From NCBI GenBank assembly GCA_934216625.1, contig CAKQCC010000035.1, positions 1 through 7,816 of the forward strand: a DNA stretch of 7,816 nucleotides. The letters run 5' to 3'. The position numbers and the translations under genes were made by a program. Below the pieces are notes generated by a model, which searched no databases, was not told where the DNA came from, and saw nothing but the letters and a program-made list of their open reading frames with translations. This document shows positions 1-5,287 of this stretch, in pieces; position 1 is the stretch's first letter, and each line of letters begins with the position of its first letter. This stretch comes from an uncultured Lactobacillaceae bacterium. Its GTDB lineage: Bacteria > Bacillota > Bacilli > Lactobacillales > Lactobacillaceae.

Positions 1-2
1 CA

Positions 3-161
3 ATTAAGCCTAGAATTGGCGTTAATAATCTTACTGTTCATTATCGAGAGCCGCCGCTGTTTAATGTGCAACTGTGGCTAACAATGATTAGATGGTTCTC
101 GTTAGTAGGCTGGATGATTGAAAAATTAATTAAACATTTGAAAATTAAACATGCTTCTTAA
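3..161 (+). CDS. C-terminal end of an unrecognised protein (partial, open at the left edge)
   Basis: The frame is open from the left edge to TAA at 159-161 and gives about 52 residues. They begin IKPRIGVNNLTVHYREPP, continue with a Trp-rich hydrophobic or amphipathic stretch (LFNVQLWLTMIRWFSLVGW), and end in a basic tail (EKLIKHLKIKHAS). The hydrophobic stretch followed by lysines could be a last membrane or membrane-surface helix with a cytoplasmic tail. I do not recognise the family, and the start lies outside the window. The last 17 bases overlap the 3' end of the small minus-strand ORF at 145-207. No convincing hairpin terminator follows: the TTCTTAAGAA palindrome plus T-run at 155-171 leaves only a 3-bp stem around a 4-base loop. 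The main support for it being real is an open frame of protein-like composition, so confidence is moderate. Confidence 0.55.
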   Translation: MKPRIGVNNLTVHYREPPLFNVQLWLTMIRWFSLVGWMIEKLIKHLKIKHAS

Positions 162-207
162 GAATTTTTTTCAATTCGTCTTGGGTAACGGATTTCGCTT
201 TAGCCAT
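145..207 (-). CDS. 20-residue basic peptide, small ORF with complete expression signals
   Basis: The ORF reads ATG (207-205) to TAA (147-145) on the minus strand and encodes MAKAKSVTQDELKKILKKHV. It is preceded by a strong Shine-Dalgarno AAAGGGAGG (225-217) with 9 bases to the ATG, and by an extended -10 TGATATAAT (240-232). The leader would therefore be only about 18 bases. The peptide has six lysines; residues 7-20 could form an amphipathic helix with V7, L12, I15, L16 and V20 on one face. There is no signal peptide or membrane segment, and I recognise no family. It is antisense to the 3' end of the gene ending at 161. It could be a genuine microprotein, a leader peptide of a transcript that continues left out of the window, or the incidental coding part of an antisense RNA. 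The expression signals are clear; the function is unknown. Confidence 0.5.
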   Translation of the reverse strand: MAKAKSVTQDELKKILKKHV

Positions 208-216
208 AATTCTCGG

Positions 217-225
217 CCTCCCTTT
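217..225 (-). promoter_or_regulatory. Strong Shine-Dalgarno site for the 20-aa ORF
   Basis: Read on the minus strand the bases are AAAGGGAGG, 9 bases before the ATG at 207. It is one of the strongest ribosome binding sites in the window and is the main reason for calling such a short ORF. Confidence 0.65.
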
Positions 226-231
226 AAGTGA

Positions 232-240
232 ATTATATCA
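232..240 (-). promoter_or_regulatory. Extended -10 promoter for the 20-aa ORF
   Basis: On the minus strand the sequence is TGATATAAT: a perfect TATAAT (237-232) with the TG of an extended -10. No good -35 is visible, as is common with extended -10 promoters. The identical 9-mer lies upstream of the CAP-protein gene at 1661-1669. The predicted start of transcription is near 225. Confidence 0.55.
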
Positions 241-247
241 AAACTAA

Positions 248-260
248 TGTATAAGATACA
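248..260. promoter_or_regulatory. Palindrome TGTAT-AAG-ATACA, candidate operator
   Basis: A 13-base inverted repeat with perfect 5-bp arms lies across the -35 region and spacer of the minus-strand promoter at 232-240. It also lies just upstream of the possible promoter of the + strand gene at 360. That position suits a repressor or activator site, but short AT-rich palindromes also arise by chance. No regulator gene is in the window. Confidence 0.3.
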
Positions 261-267
261 CGCTAAT

Positions 268-295
268 TTGGTTAATAAGGTTTTTAAATTATTAT
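268..295 (+). promoter_or_regulatory. Possible promoter of the first surface-protein gene
   Basis: TTGGTT (268-273) and TATTAT (290-295) are 16 bases apart and could be the -35 and -10 of the gene starting at 360. A second TATTAT at 313-318 is an alternative -10 without a clear -35. The region is very AT-rich, so the match is weak. Confidence 0.3.
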
Positions 296-359
296 TTTTC
301 TCTTTTCAGTGATATTATTTAGATACAGGTTTTGATTTTCGTTAGAAGAAAGTGTCGTT

Positions 360-1646
360 ATGAATGCTAAAATTAATTTTAAACTGAACCGAAATAATGT
401 TTACTGGATTGTGGCTTTAGTGACATTGTTTTGGTTAATTATCGGTAGCGGGATGATCGCTAAAGCGAACGTCAACGTGAACAATGGTGAGATCGTTCCG
501 ACTTTTGAATCCACTACGGCGAATTTAAGGTTTAAAAACGGCAGCAACGTTAATCATTTTAACTTCTCTAAATCAATCGCCGTTAATCGTTCTGGTTCGG
601 ACGTTCAGGTTGACCGGCCTTCGATTATTGACTGGGCTTCTAAAACCAGTAATGACATCAGCGGTAATTATCCACTGGACCCGGAAACGAACCAGTTTGA
701 CCTGGGTAAAATTACGAATCGCGGGGCAACGGTTTATTTCGGCAAGGATACTGCGGGATCCGCAGCAGCATTGAACCCTAGTGACGTCACACTGTTCCCT
801 GATACTAATACGATTAGCTTGACTTATTTTGCCGGAAGCCACGTTGGCAAAGTTCCTGACCCGTCATCAGTGATCGTGGGCAACAACGGTTCGGACATCA
901 AGATTAATCAGCCGGCCGGCATCACTAGTGTAATCCCGGATAATGGTTCGAAAGTGGGGCAGACGATTCTGCCGAACAGCGGTAGTTTTGATTTAGGGAA
1001 TTTGGTTTCCAATACGTCAATTTTCTTGAACGCCGCTGGTTCAACTTCAAAGGCTTTAAGTAATAGAACTAAAACTAATAAGACCAAAACGGGTTCTAAA
1101 TTAACACCTGGTCAGCCTAGATTTTCAAAGCCTTTACCGGCTCAACCTCATTATTCACATCAAGCAATTAAAATTCCAAAATTGGTTAAGCCAAAGTCTA
1201 ACGTCTGGCTTCACAGCGACGTTAATTTCAATCAGCAAAATCACGTTGCGACGGTTCGAGCCAAGGATAATGACGTTTTACGGGTTTTGGGAGCAGCAAG
1301 GGATAATCATAATCACTTGCGTTATTTAGTTAAGTATAACAACGTCAGGGAATACGTAACCGCTAACCGGAAATACGTTGATTCAACACGAAATCCGGTT
1401 CGAACCGTTAGTTATAAGGTTAGCCGGAAGTACGTTCAGCCAACCAATCAGCGCTTTATGGTTAAGGCCTTGAGGACGATTACTTTGCACCAAAACAAGA
1501 ATTTTCGGCATGATGACTTAATGACGATTCGTCGCGGAACTGAAGTGCACGTTAAACGGTGTGTCCATTATTCCAGAATTACCCGGTTGGTCGTTAACGG
1601 TGGCTACATTACCAGTAATCGGCGTTGTGTAAAATTGGTTAAATGA
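360..1646 (+). CDS. Secreted repeat protein with C-terminal DUF5776-like wall-binding repeats
   Basis: This 428-residue protein is exported. It has a lysine/arginine-bearing N-terminus, a hydrophobic helix at about residues 15-31 and a likely signal peptidase I site after A34-K35-A36. Unlike the next two genes it lacks a KxYKxGKxW-like motif. Residues 48-144 and 146-232 are two repeats with a 98-residue offset: GSNV at 61 matches GSHV at 159, GSDVQV matches GSDIKI, and NQFDLG matches GSFDLG. Residues 233-280 form a basic, Pro/Lys/Thr-rich linker. Residues 280-341 and 366-428 are two copies of a basic unit (LH...NF...R...L-V...YVTANRKYV and a similar ending), which I match to the DUF5776 family found at the C-termini of lactobacillar surface proteins. 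No LPXTG motif is present, so attachment is probably non-covalent. The ATG at 360 has only a weak SD (AGAAGAAAG, 344-352). The adhesin or wall-binding role is inferred; the function of the repeats is unknown. Confidence 0.85.
   Translation: MNAKINFKLNRNNVYWIVALVTLFWLIIGSGMIAKANVNVNNGEIVPTFESTTANLRFKNGSNVNHFNFSKSIAVNRSGSDVQVDRPSIIDWASKTSNDISGNYPLDPETNQFDLGKITNRGATVYFGKDTAGSAAALNPSDVTLFPDTNTISLTYFAGSHVGKVPDPSSVIVGNNGSDIKINQPAGITSVIPDNGSKVGQTILPNSGSFDLGNLVSNTSIFLNAAGSTSKALSNRTKTNKTKTGSKLTPGQPRFSKPLPAQPHYSHQAIKIPKLVKPKSNVWLHSDVNFNQQNHVATVRAKDNDVLRVLGAARDNHNHLRYLVKYNNVREYVTANRKYVDSTRNPVRTVSYKVSRKYVQPTNQRFMVKALRTITLHQNKNFRHDDLMTIRRGTEVHVKRCVHYSRITRLVVNGGYITSNRRCVKLVK
501..1055 (+). repeat. Two tandem 98-residue-period repeats inside the first surface protein
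   Basis: The two copies cover about 501-791 and 795-1055. The DNA is still recognisably similar: GGTTCGGAC occurs at 594 and again at 888, exactly 294 bases (98 codons) apart. The second copy lacks the last few residues. The protein pattern of alternating hydrophobic residues with Gly/Asn/Ser turns suggests a beta-rich, Ig- or MucBP-like fold, which is inference only. Confidence 0.7.
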
Positions 1647-1660
1647 TAGTTTTAAACTTG

Positions 1661-1669
1661 TGATATAAT
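1661..1669 (+). promoter_or_regulatory. Extended -10 promoter of the CAP-protein gene
   Basis: TGATATAAT contains a perfect TATAAT at 1664-1669 and an upstream TG. There is no good -35. It lies 14 bases after the stop of the preceding gene and would give a leader of about 23 bases. No terminator separates it from the upstream gene, so read-through is also possible. Confidence 0.55.
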
Positions 1670-1684
1670 TTACTGGTTACCAAA

Positions 1685-1690
1685 AGAGGT
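1685..1690 (+). promoter_or_regulatory. Shine-Dalgarno site fixing a TTG start
   Basis: AGAGGT lies 8 bases before the TTG at 1699, which makes that non-ATG codon the credible start of the CAP protein. Confidence 0.6.
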
Positions 1691-1698
1691 CGAGCTTT

Positions 1699-2853
1699 TT
1701 GAATTTTAATCACAAGTATTTTCGGGTTAATAATAGTAAAAAGCTTTTACATAAAGTCAAAGGACACTGGACGACAATTACGCTTTCACTACTGATGATG
1801 TTGGGAAGCGTTGGAATTGCCGACATTTCAGCCCGCGCTGATGATTATACTGATAATTCTAATCAGTTAAACCAGATTGATGACCAGTCGGAACGGTTGA
1901 TCAGTCAGTTAGTAAGTAACTTGGCTAATCAGCCTGATGCTACTCAGAATGGTTCGGATCAAGACGTGGTTCCACCTAGTCTTCCTGGAACTTCCGACGA
2001 TAATGATGCTAATATTCCTTCGTATTACGGTAGTTCTGACGGTCCCGATTTGGTTAACTCTGACGATAGTTTTAACAATAGTGATGTTAGTGATGCAAAT
2101 TCGGGCAATAGTAACCTCTTGGGTAGCAGCGATTCGTTTGAACCTTCTGATGCTTTTGGTAGTGATGATTCAAACGCCATTCCGTCCGATGATAGTAACG
2201 GTTGGCTCGGTAATTCCGGCCCGTCATCAGGTTCTGATGTAGCTCCGACTGCGCCCAACTTCTCTGGTGAGTCCGATAACGTACCGAATTCGGATTTAGT
2301 GTCAGACACCAGCGATTCGATTCCTAATTATAGTGATTCGGCAGTCCCGTCCGACGATGGCAACGTTAGCGATAATGCTCAGCAGAACGTTAGTGAAATG
2401 AAGCAGGAAACGTTAGCTGATATTAATAACGAGCGCCAGCAGAACGGTCTAAGTCCGCTGGTCGAAACGTCTGATTTAGATGAACTGGCCGGGGTTCGTG
2501 CCCAGCAGATTGCTTCTAACTTCAGTCATTATGATTCGGACGGGAACACTTATTACCGGACCGATGCTGATCAGCTCGGGGTTGATCTGGATGATTACCA
2601 GTCTTCCGGTGAAAACATTGCCGGAGCCAGTTTGGGTGATACCGGAATGGATGACGATCCGAAACCTTACGATAACAATAATGGTTATGACATGGCTGAT
2701 ATGGATAACGACGCCATGATGAATTACGATAGTGACCAGAATAACGGTCACCGCAATAATATTTTGAGCCATGATTACCAGCAGGTCGGGATTGGCGCGT
2801 ATAGCGTTCCCGGTACTGATAATTATTATTTGGCCGAAGATTTTCGCGGATAA
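1699..2853 (+). CDS. Secreted CAP (SCP/PR-1-like) domain protein with KxYKxGKxW-like signal peptide
   Basis: This 384-residue exported protein begins at TTG. Residues 15-24 (KLLHKVKGHW) are a degenerate KxYKxGKxW motif. A hydrophobic helix follows at about 26-42, with a likely cleavage site after A45-R46-A47. Residues 48-230 are a low-complexity Asp/Ser/Asn/Pro-rich linker with SDDSN-like units, probably an extended stalk. Residues 233-383 are a CAP domain: INNERQQNGLSPL at 242, FSHYD with H277, GENIAGA with E305, NNGHRNNIL with H351, then VGIGAY and the closing YYLAEDF. The two His and the Glu match the conserved CAP cavity residues. An Asp/Asn-rich stretch at 310-348 precedes the GHR motif. 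CAP proteins of lactobacilli are secreted and mostly of unknown activity. I see no LPXTG and no DUF5776-like tail, so this protein may be released or held by a partner. The whole mature chain is strongly acidic, in contrast to the basic tails of its two neighbours. Confidence 0.88.
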   Translation: MNFNHKYFRVNNSKKLLHKVKGHWTTITLSLLMMLGSVGIADISARADDYTDNSNQLNQIDDQSERLISQLVSNLANQPDATQNGSDQDVVPPSLPGTSDDNDANIPSYYGSSDGPDLVNSDDSFNNSDVSDANSGNSNLLGSSDSFEPSDAFGSDDSNAIPSDDSNGWLGNSGPSSGSDVAPTAPNFSGESDNVPNSDLVSDTSDSIPNYSDSAVPSDDGNVSDNAQQNVSEMKQETLADINNERQQNGLSPLVETSDLDELAGVRAQQIASNFSHYDSDGNTYYRTDADQLGVDLDDYQSSGENIAGASLGDTGMDDDPKPYDNNNGYDMADMDNDAMMNYDSDQNNGHRNNILSHDYQQVGIGAYSVPGTDNYYLAEDFRG

Positions 2854-2857
2854 GACA

Positions 2858-2951
2858 AAAATCCTTTTTGCTCAACAAATTTAGGTTAGTCTACGTACTC
2901 TATATTGTCAGGAAAATACGTAGATCTATTTTTGTTCGCGGAAAGGATTTT
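2858..2951 (+). promoter_or_regulatory. Nested inverted repeats in the leader before the Ser-rich protein gene
   Basis: AAAATCCTTT (2858-2867) is a perfect reverse complement of AAAGGATTTT (2942-2951), which contains the Shine-Dalgarno core of the next gene. Inside it, TCTACGTA (2890-2897) pairs perfectly with TACGTAGA (2917-2924) across a 19-base loop. In a read-through transcript from the CAP gene these could form a two-storey structure that hides the ribosome site. A weak TATATT (2901-2906) could be a -10 inside the leader; transcripts starting there would lack the outer arm. Confidence 0.4.
2941..2947 (+). promoter_or_regulatory. Shine-Dalgarno site that decides the start of the Ser-rich protein
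   Basis: GAAAGGA ends 8 bases before TTG at 2956. The longer in-frame TTG at 2905 has no comparable site, so 2956 is the better start. Confidence 0.65.
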
Positions 2952-2955
2952 ATTT

Positions 2956-5184
2956 TTGCTTTATAATCGGAAAAAATATCGGAAAGTTAACGATCACAAA
3001 CTCCTTCGAAAAGTCGGTAAACGATGGGTGACCGTTTCGGTAATTTTATTGGGGATGCTTGCCGGCGGCGGATTAGTGGCGAGTGCTAATGTTCCTCAAC
3101 CGCAGTCAGTGGTTCAGGCTAATTCGAGCCAGCAGGTTAATTCAAACCATAATAATTCGGCTAATTCAAATCAGGTTACCGATTCAGATGTTCAAAATTT
3201 CGTTAGTCAAACCGTTAATGCATTTAAAGATCCGGTTTGGCGAAAAGCTCACGAAGCTCAGTATCAAGATATTATGACGCACCTTACGCCAGCGGATCAG
3301 GATCGAATGGGTGATCCCCAGGTTCGAAATGCTGATAACGGGGTCGGGGTTAAGCGGATCCTAAATGATTTAGTTAACGTCACGCAGGGCCATCCCCAAA
3401 TCCATAATTTAATGGGCCGTTTAAATCAAAATAATCAGCCAACCAACGTGGCTTTAGTCACCGGCAACGCGTTTTGGACGATTACCGGTTCACATCATCA
3501 GTGGGTAGCTAATTTGGCTCAGCATTTGGGACAAGCTGAAACCGATGCTAATGATCAAAACCAATTAATTAATGATTTGAACACGTTAGATCAAGATTTT
3601 AAGAGTGATGATTTTCAATCAATTTATAATAACTGGAAGAACGGGGTAACTGGTTATTTCCCGATTAGTGATCCCAAATATTATTACCAGTTTTATAGCA
3701 CTAAACTTAACCTGATCAAATATTTCTTCCCGGCGCTTAGCAAACAAGTTGGCCTTGATTACACGATTTTACCGACCGTAACGCCTGATCAGATTACTCG
3801 CGGAATTGAAACCGAACTTCAGGAATTACGGTCGTCTTCAACGGCTGACCAAAATTCCGGTCGTTCAGATGACTCACGACAATCATCTTCGGCAAGTCAT
3901 TCGTCAGCAAATTCCGCCGATTCCAGTGGCACCGGTTCAACGTCAGTTAATTCTAGTAGTCAATCGAACGTTCAGCCATCAAGCAGTTCCGTTAGTTCGT
4001 CGAATCCTTCATCCGCAAAACACTCTGCAATCAGTTCAGCTTCCGTAAGTTCTAGCGACGTACCTTCTCAGAGTAGTTCCAGCGCACCTCAATCGATTAG
4101 TTCAGAGTCATCAAGTTCTGCATCTACAAAGAATTCTTCAGCTGATTCAGTTTCCGCAGGCTCCAATAGTACGACTTCACAAAACTCTAGTGCGACATCC
4201 CGATCAGTTAGTTCGGTATCATCACGTCCTTCGTCCACACGAAATTCTGCAACTAGTTCAATTTCCGTGAATTCCGGTAGTGCGGCTTCTCAAAAGTCGA
4301 ATACTACCCAGTCGACTAGCTCGTCAGTTAGTTCAACTTCAACCGATTCTTCGGATAATCTGGCTAGTTTAGCAGCTGCTAATTCGTCAAATGATTATTA
4401 TCCAGCTAATTCTGGTTCATCAGTAACTCCGGCTTCTCAAAGTTATATAGTACCGCGGTCGACTAGTTCAGTCAGTTATTCAAATTTTAATTATGATTCA
4501 AGTTCAAATGGTTCGTTTCCAACTTTTGAGAATCACGAATCTTTAAATTCACAACCAATTCATAATTACGATTGGACTCCGGTTACGTTTGGAAATGACT
4601 TGATTCCACAATCTAGTTCAGTTCAACCAACGTCGACTTCTTTACGTTCGAGTTCGGCTAGTCAGTTAAAATCGCAAACTGATTCTAAAGCTAGTCCCAC
4701 CACTAAAGATCGGGTTTCTGCAATTCGGGTTCAACCTGATTTGAAGCGGCTAAAGCACGTTAAGTTCATTAACGTGATTCGGTCGTTATGGTTGCACAAA
4801 AAAGCTAATTTCACTCGACATGATCATTTAGCCGCGATTCATCGGCGTTCGGGAACGTTTCGGGTTTTAAAGACGGCTATGGATCATCATCACCGACTGC
4901 GTTATTACATTAATTATCACGGAAAACGTGGTTACGTAACCGCAAGATCGACTTTTGTCAACAACGCGTATTATTATTCAAAACGGCGCAATTTTAGAGC
5001 TCGGGTCTTGCAAAACACTTATTTATACCGGACCAAGCAGTTTACTAAACATCATCGACGCGCGCTAATTCACCGCGGTGCGAAGTTACGTGTGAAACAA
5101 ATTGTTCGTTACGGTAAAATTACCCGTTGCGAAGTTAACCGCGGCTACGTTTCCGCTAACCGGGATTGGCTAAAAATTATGTAA
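2956..5184 (+). CDS. Large Ser-rich KxYKxGKxW-signal surface protein with DUF5776-like tail
   Basis: Starting at TTG 2956 the product is 742 residues. A TTG at 2905 would add 17 residues but lacks an SD. With the 2956 start, the signal motif KLLRKVGKRW ends at W24, exactly where W24 falls in the preceding CAP protein (KLLHKVKGHW). KVGKRW is a good KxGKxW core, a signature of accessory Sec (SecA2/SecY2) substrates. A hydrophobic helix follows, with likely cleavage after A42-S43-A44. Residues 45-74 are Asn/Ser/Gln-rich; about 75-292 look mainly helical and I do not recognise them. Residues 293-480 are very Ser-rich with 37-residue repeats, and about 480-590 are a looser Ser/Asn/Tyr linker. Residues 604-670 and 680-742 are two basic units like those of the 360-1646 protein (LRYYINYHGKRGYVTARSTF; GYVSANRDWLKIM), matched to DUF5776. 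No LPXTG is present. It is likely a glycosylated Ser-rich adhesin held in the wall by its cationic tail; glycosylation and adhesion are inferred from the family. Confidence 0.87.
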   Translation: MLYNRKKYRKVNDHKLLRKVGKRWVTVSVILLGMLAGGGLVASANVPQPQSVVQANSSQQVNSNHNNSANSNQVTDSDVQNFVSQTVNAFKDPVWRKAHEAQYQDIMTHLTPADQDRMGDPQVRNADNGVGVKRILNDLVNVTQGHPQIHNLMGRLNQNNQPTNVALVTGNAFWTITGSHHQWVANLAQHLGQAETDANDQNQLINDLNTLDQDFKSDDFQSIYNNWKNGVTGYFPISDPKYYYQFYSTKLNLIKYFFPALSKQVGLDYTILPTVTPDQITRGIETELQELRSSSTADQNSGRSDDSRQSSSASHSSANSADSSGTGSTSVNSSSQSNVQPSSSSVSSSNPSSAKHSAISSASVSSSDVPSQSSSSAPQSISSESSSSASTKNSSADSVSAGSNSTTSQNSSATSRSVSSVSSRPSSTRNSATSSISVNSGSAASQKSNTTQSTSSSVSSTSTDSSDNLASLAAANSSNDYYPANSGSSVTPASQSYIVPRSTSSVSYSNFNYDSSSNGSFPTFENHESLNSQPIHNYDWTPVTFGNDLIPQSSSVQPTSTSLRSSSASQLKSQTDSKASPTTKDRVSAIRVQPDLKRLKHVKFINVIRSLWLHKKANFTRHDHLAAIHRRSGTFRVLKTAMDHHHRLRYYINYHGKRGYVTARSTFVNNAYYYSKRRNFRARVLQNTYLYRTKQFTKHHRRALIHRGAKLRVKQIVRYGKITRCEVNRGYVSANRDWLKIM
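3898..4344 (+). repeat. Tandem 111-bp-period repeats encoding 37-residue Ser-rich units
   Basis: Three units start at 4012 (TCCGCAAAACAC), 4123 (TCTACAAAGAAT) and 4234 (TCCACACGAAAT), exactly 111 bases apart. Shared landmarks are the Lys/Arg-His/Asn-Ser core, a TTCCGT/TTCCGC block, a Ser-Gln about 17 residues after the core, and a closing VSS/ISS segment. A more degenerate fourth unit appears to lie just upstream (about 3898-4011; SANSADSS...SSSQ) with a one-codon insertion. Roughly half of the residues are Ser. The units have diverged at the DNA level, so this is an old duplication. Confidence 0.7.
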
Positions 5185-5230
5185 TCAAAATTCCCCAACT
5201 GGATGTCAAATTCCGGCTGGGGATTTTTGA
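5185..5230 (+). terminator. Rho-independent terminator, possibly bidirectional
   Basis: TCAAAATTCCCCAACTGG (5185-5202) and CCGGCTGGGGATTTTTGA (5213-5230) form a long stem with a 10-base loop, a few mismatches or G-U pairs, and a T-run on the 3' side. It starts right after the stop of the Ser-rich protein. Read from the other strand it also ends in TTTTGA, so it may also stop the convergent nuclease operon, whose stop is at 5288. The intervening 5231-5287 holds nothing else I can support. Confidence 0.8.
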
Positions 5231-5287
5231 TTGAAGACATTACCGAGACATCGGCTTTAACTGATGAATGAATCGGTCCGGGGCAAG

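Noticed and set aside
573..842. 89-codon minus-strand frame inside the first surface protein
   Set aside because: No SD or promoter, and it is opposite a repeat region well explained by the + strand protein.
2025..2309. Minus-strand open frame opposite the Asp/Ser linker of the CAP protein
   Set aside because: It is the complement of low-complexity SD-rich coding sequence, with no SD, and the + strand protein has clear domains.
2857..2869. Terminator after the CAP-protein gene (AAAAATCCTTTTT)
   Set aside because: Only two G-C pairs are possible and no usable loop exists; the sequence is better explained as the outer arm of the leader structure.
2476..2878. Open frames in other frames and on the minus strand over the CAP domain
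   Set aside because: The + frame carries the full CAP motif set, while these have repetitive, non-protein-like composition.
360..5184. Sortase anchoring (LPXTG) of the surface proteins
   Set aside because: No LPXTG motif, hydrophobic C-terminal helix or charged tail is present in any of the three proteins.
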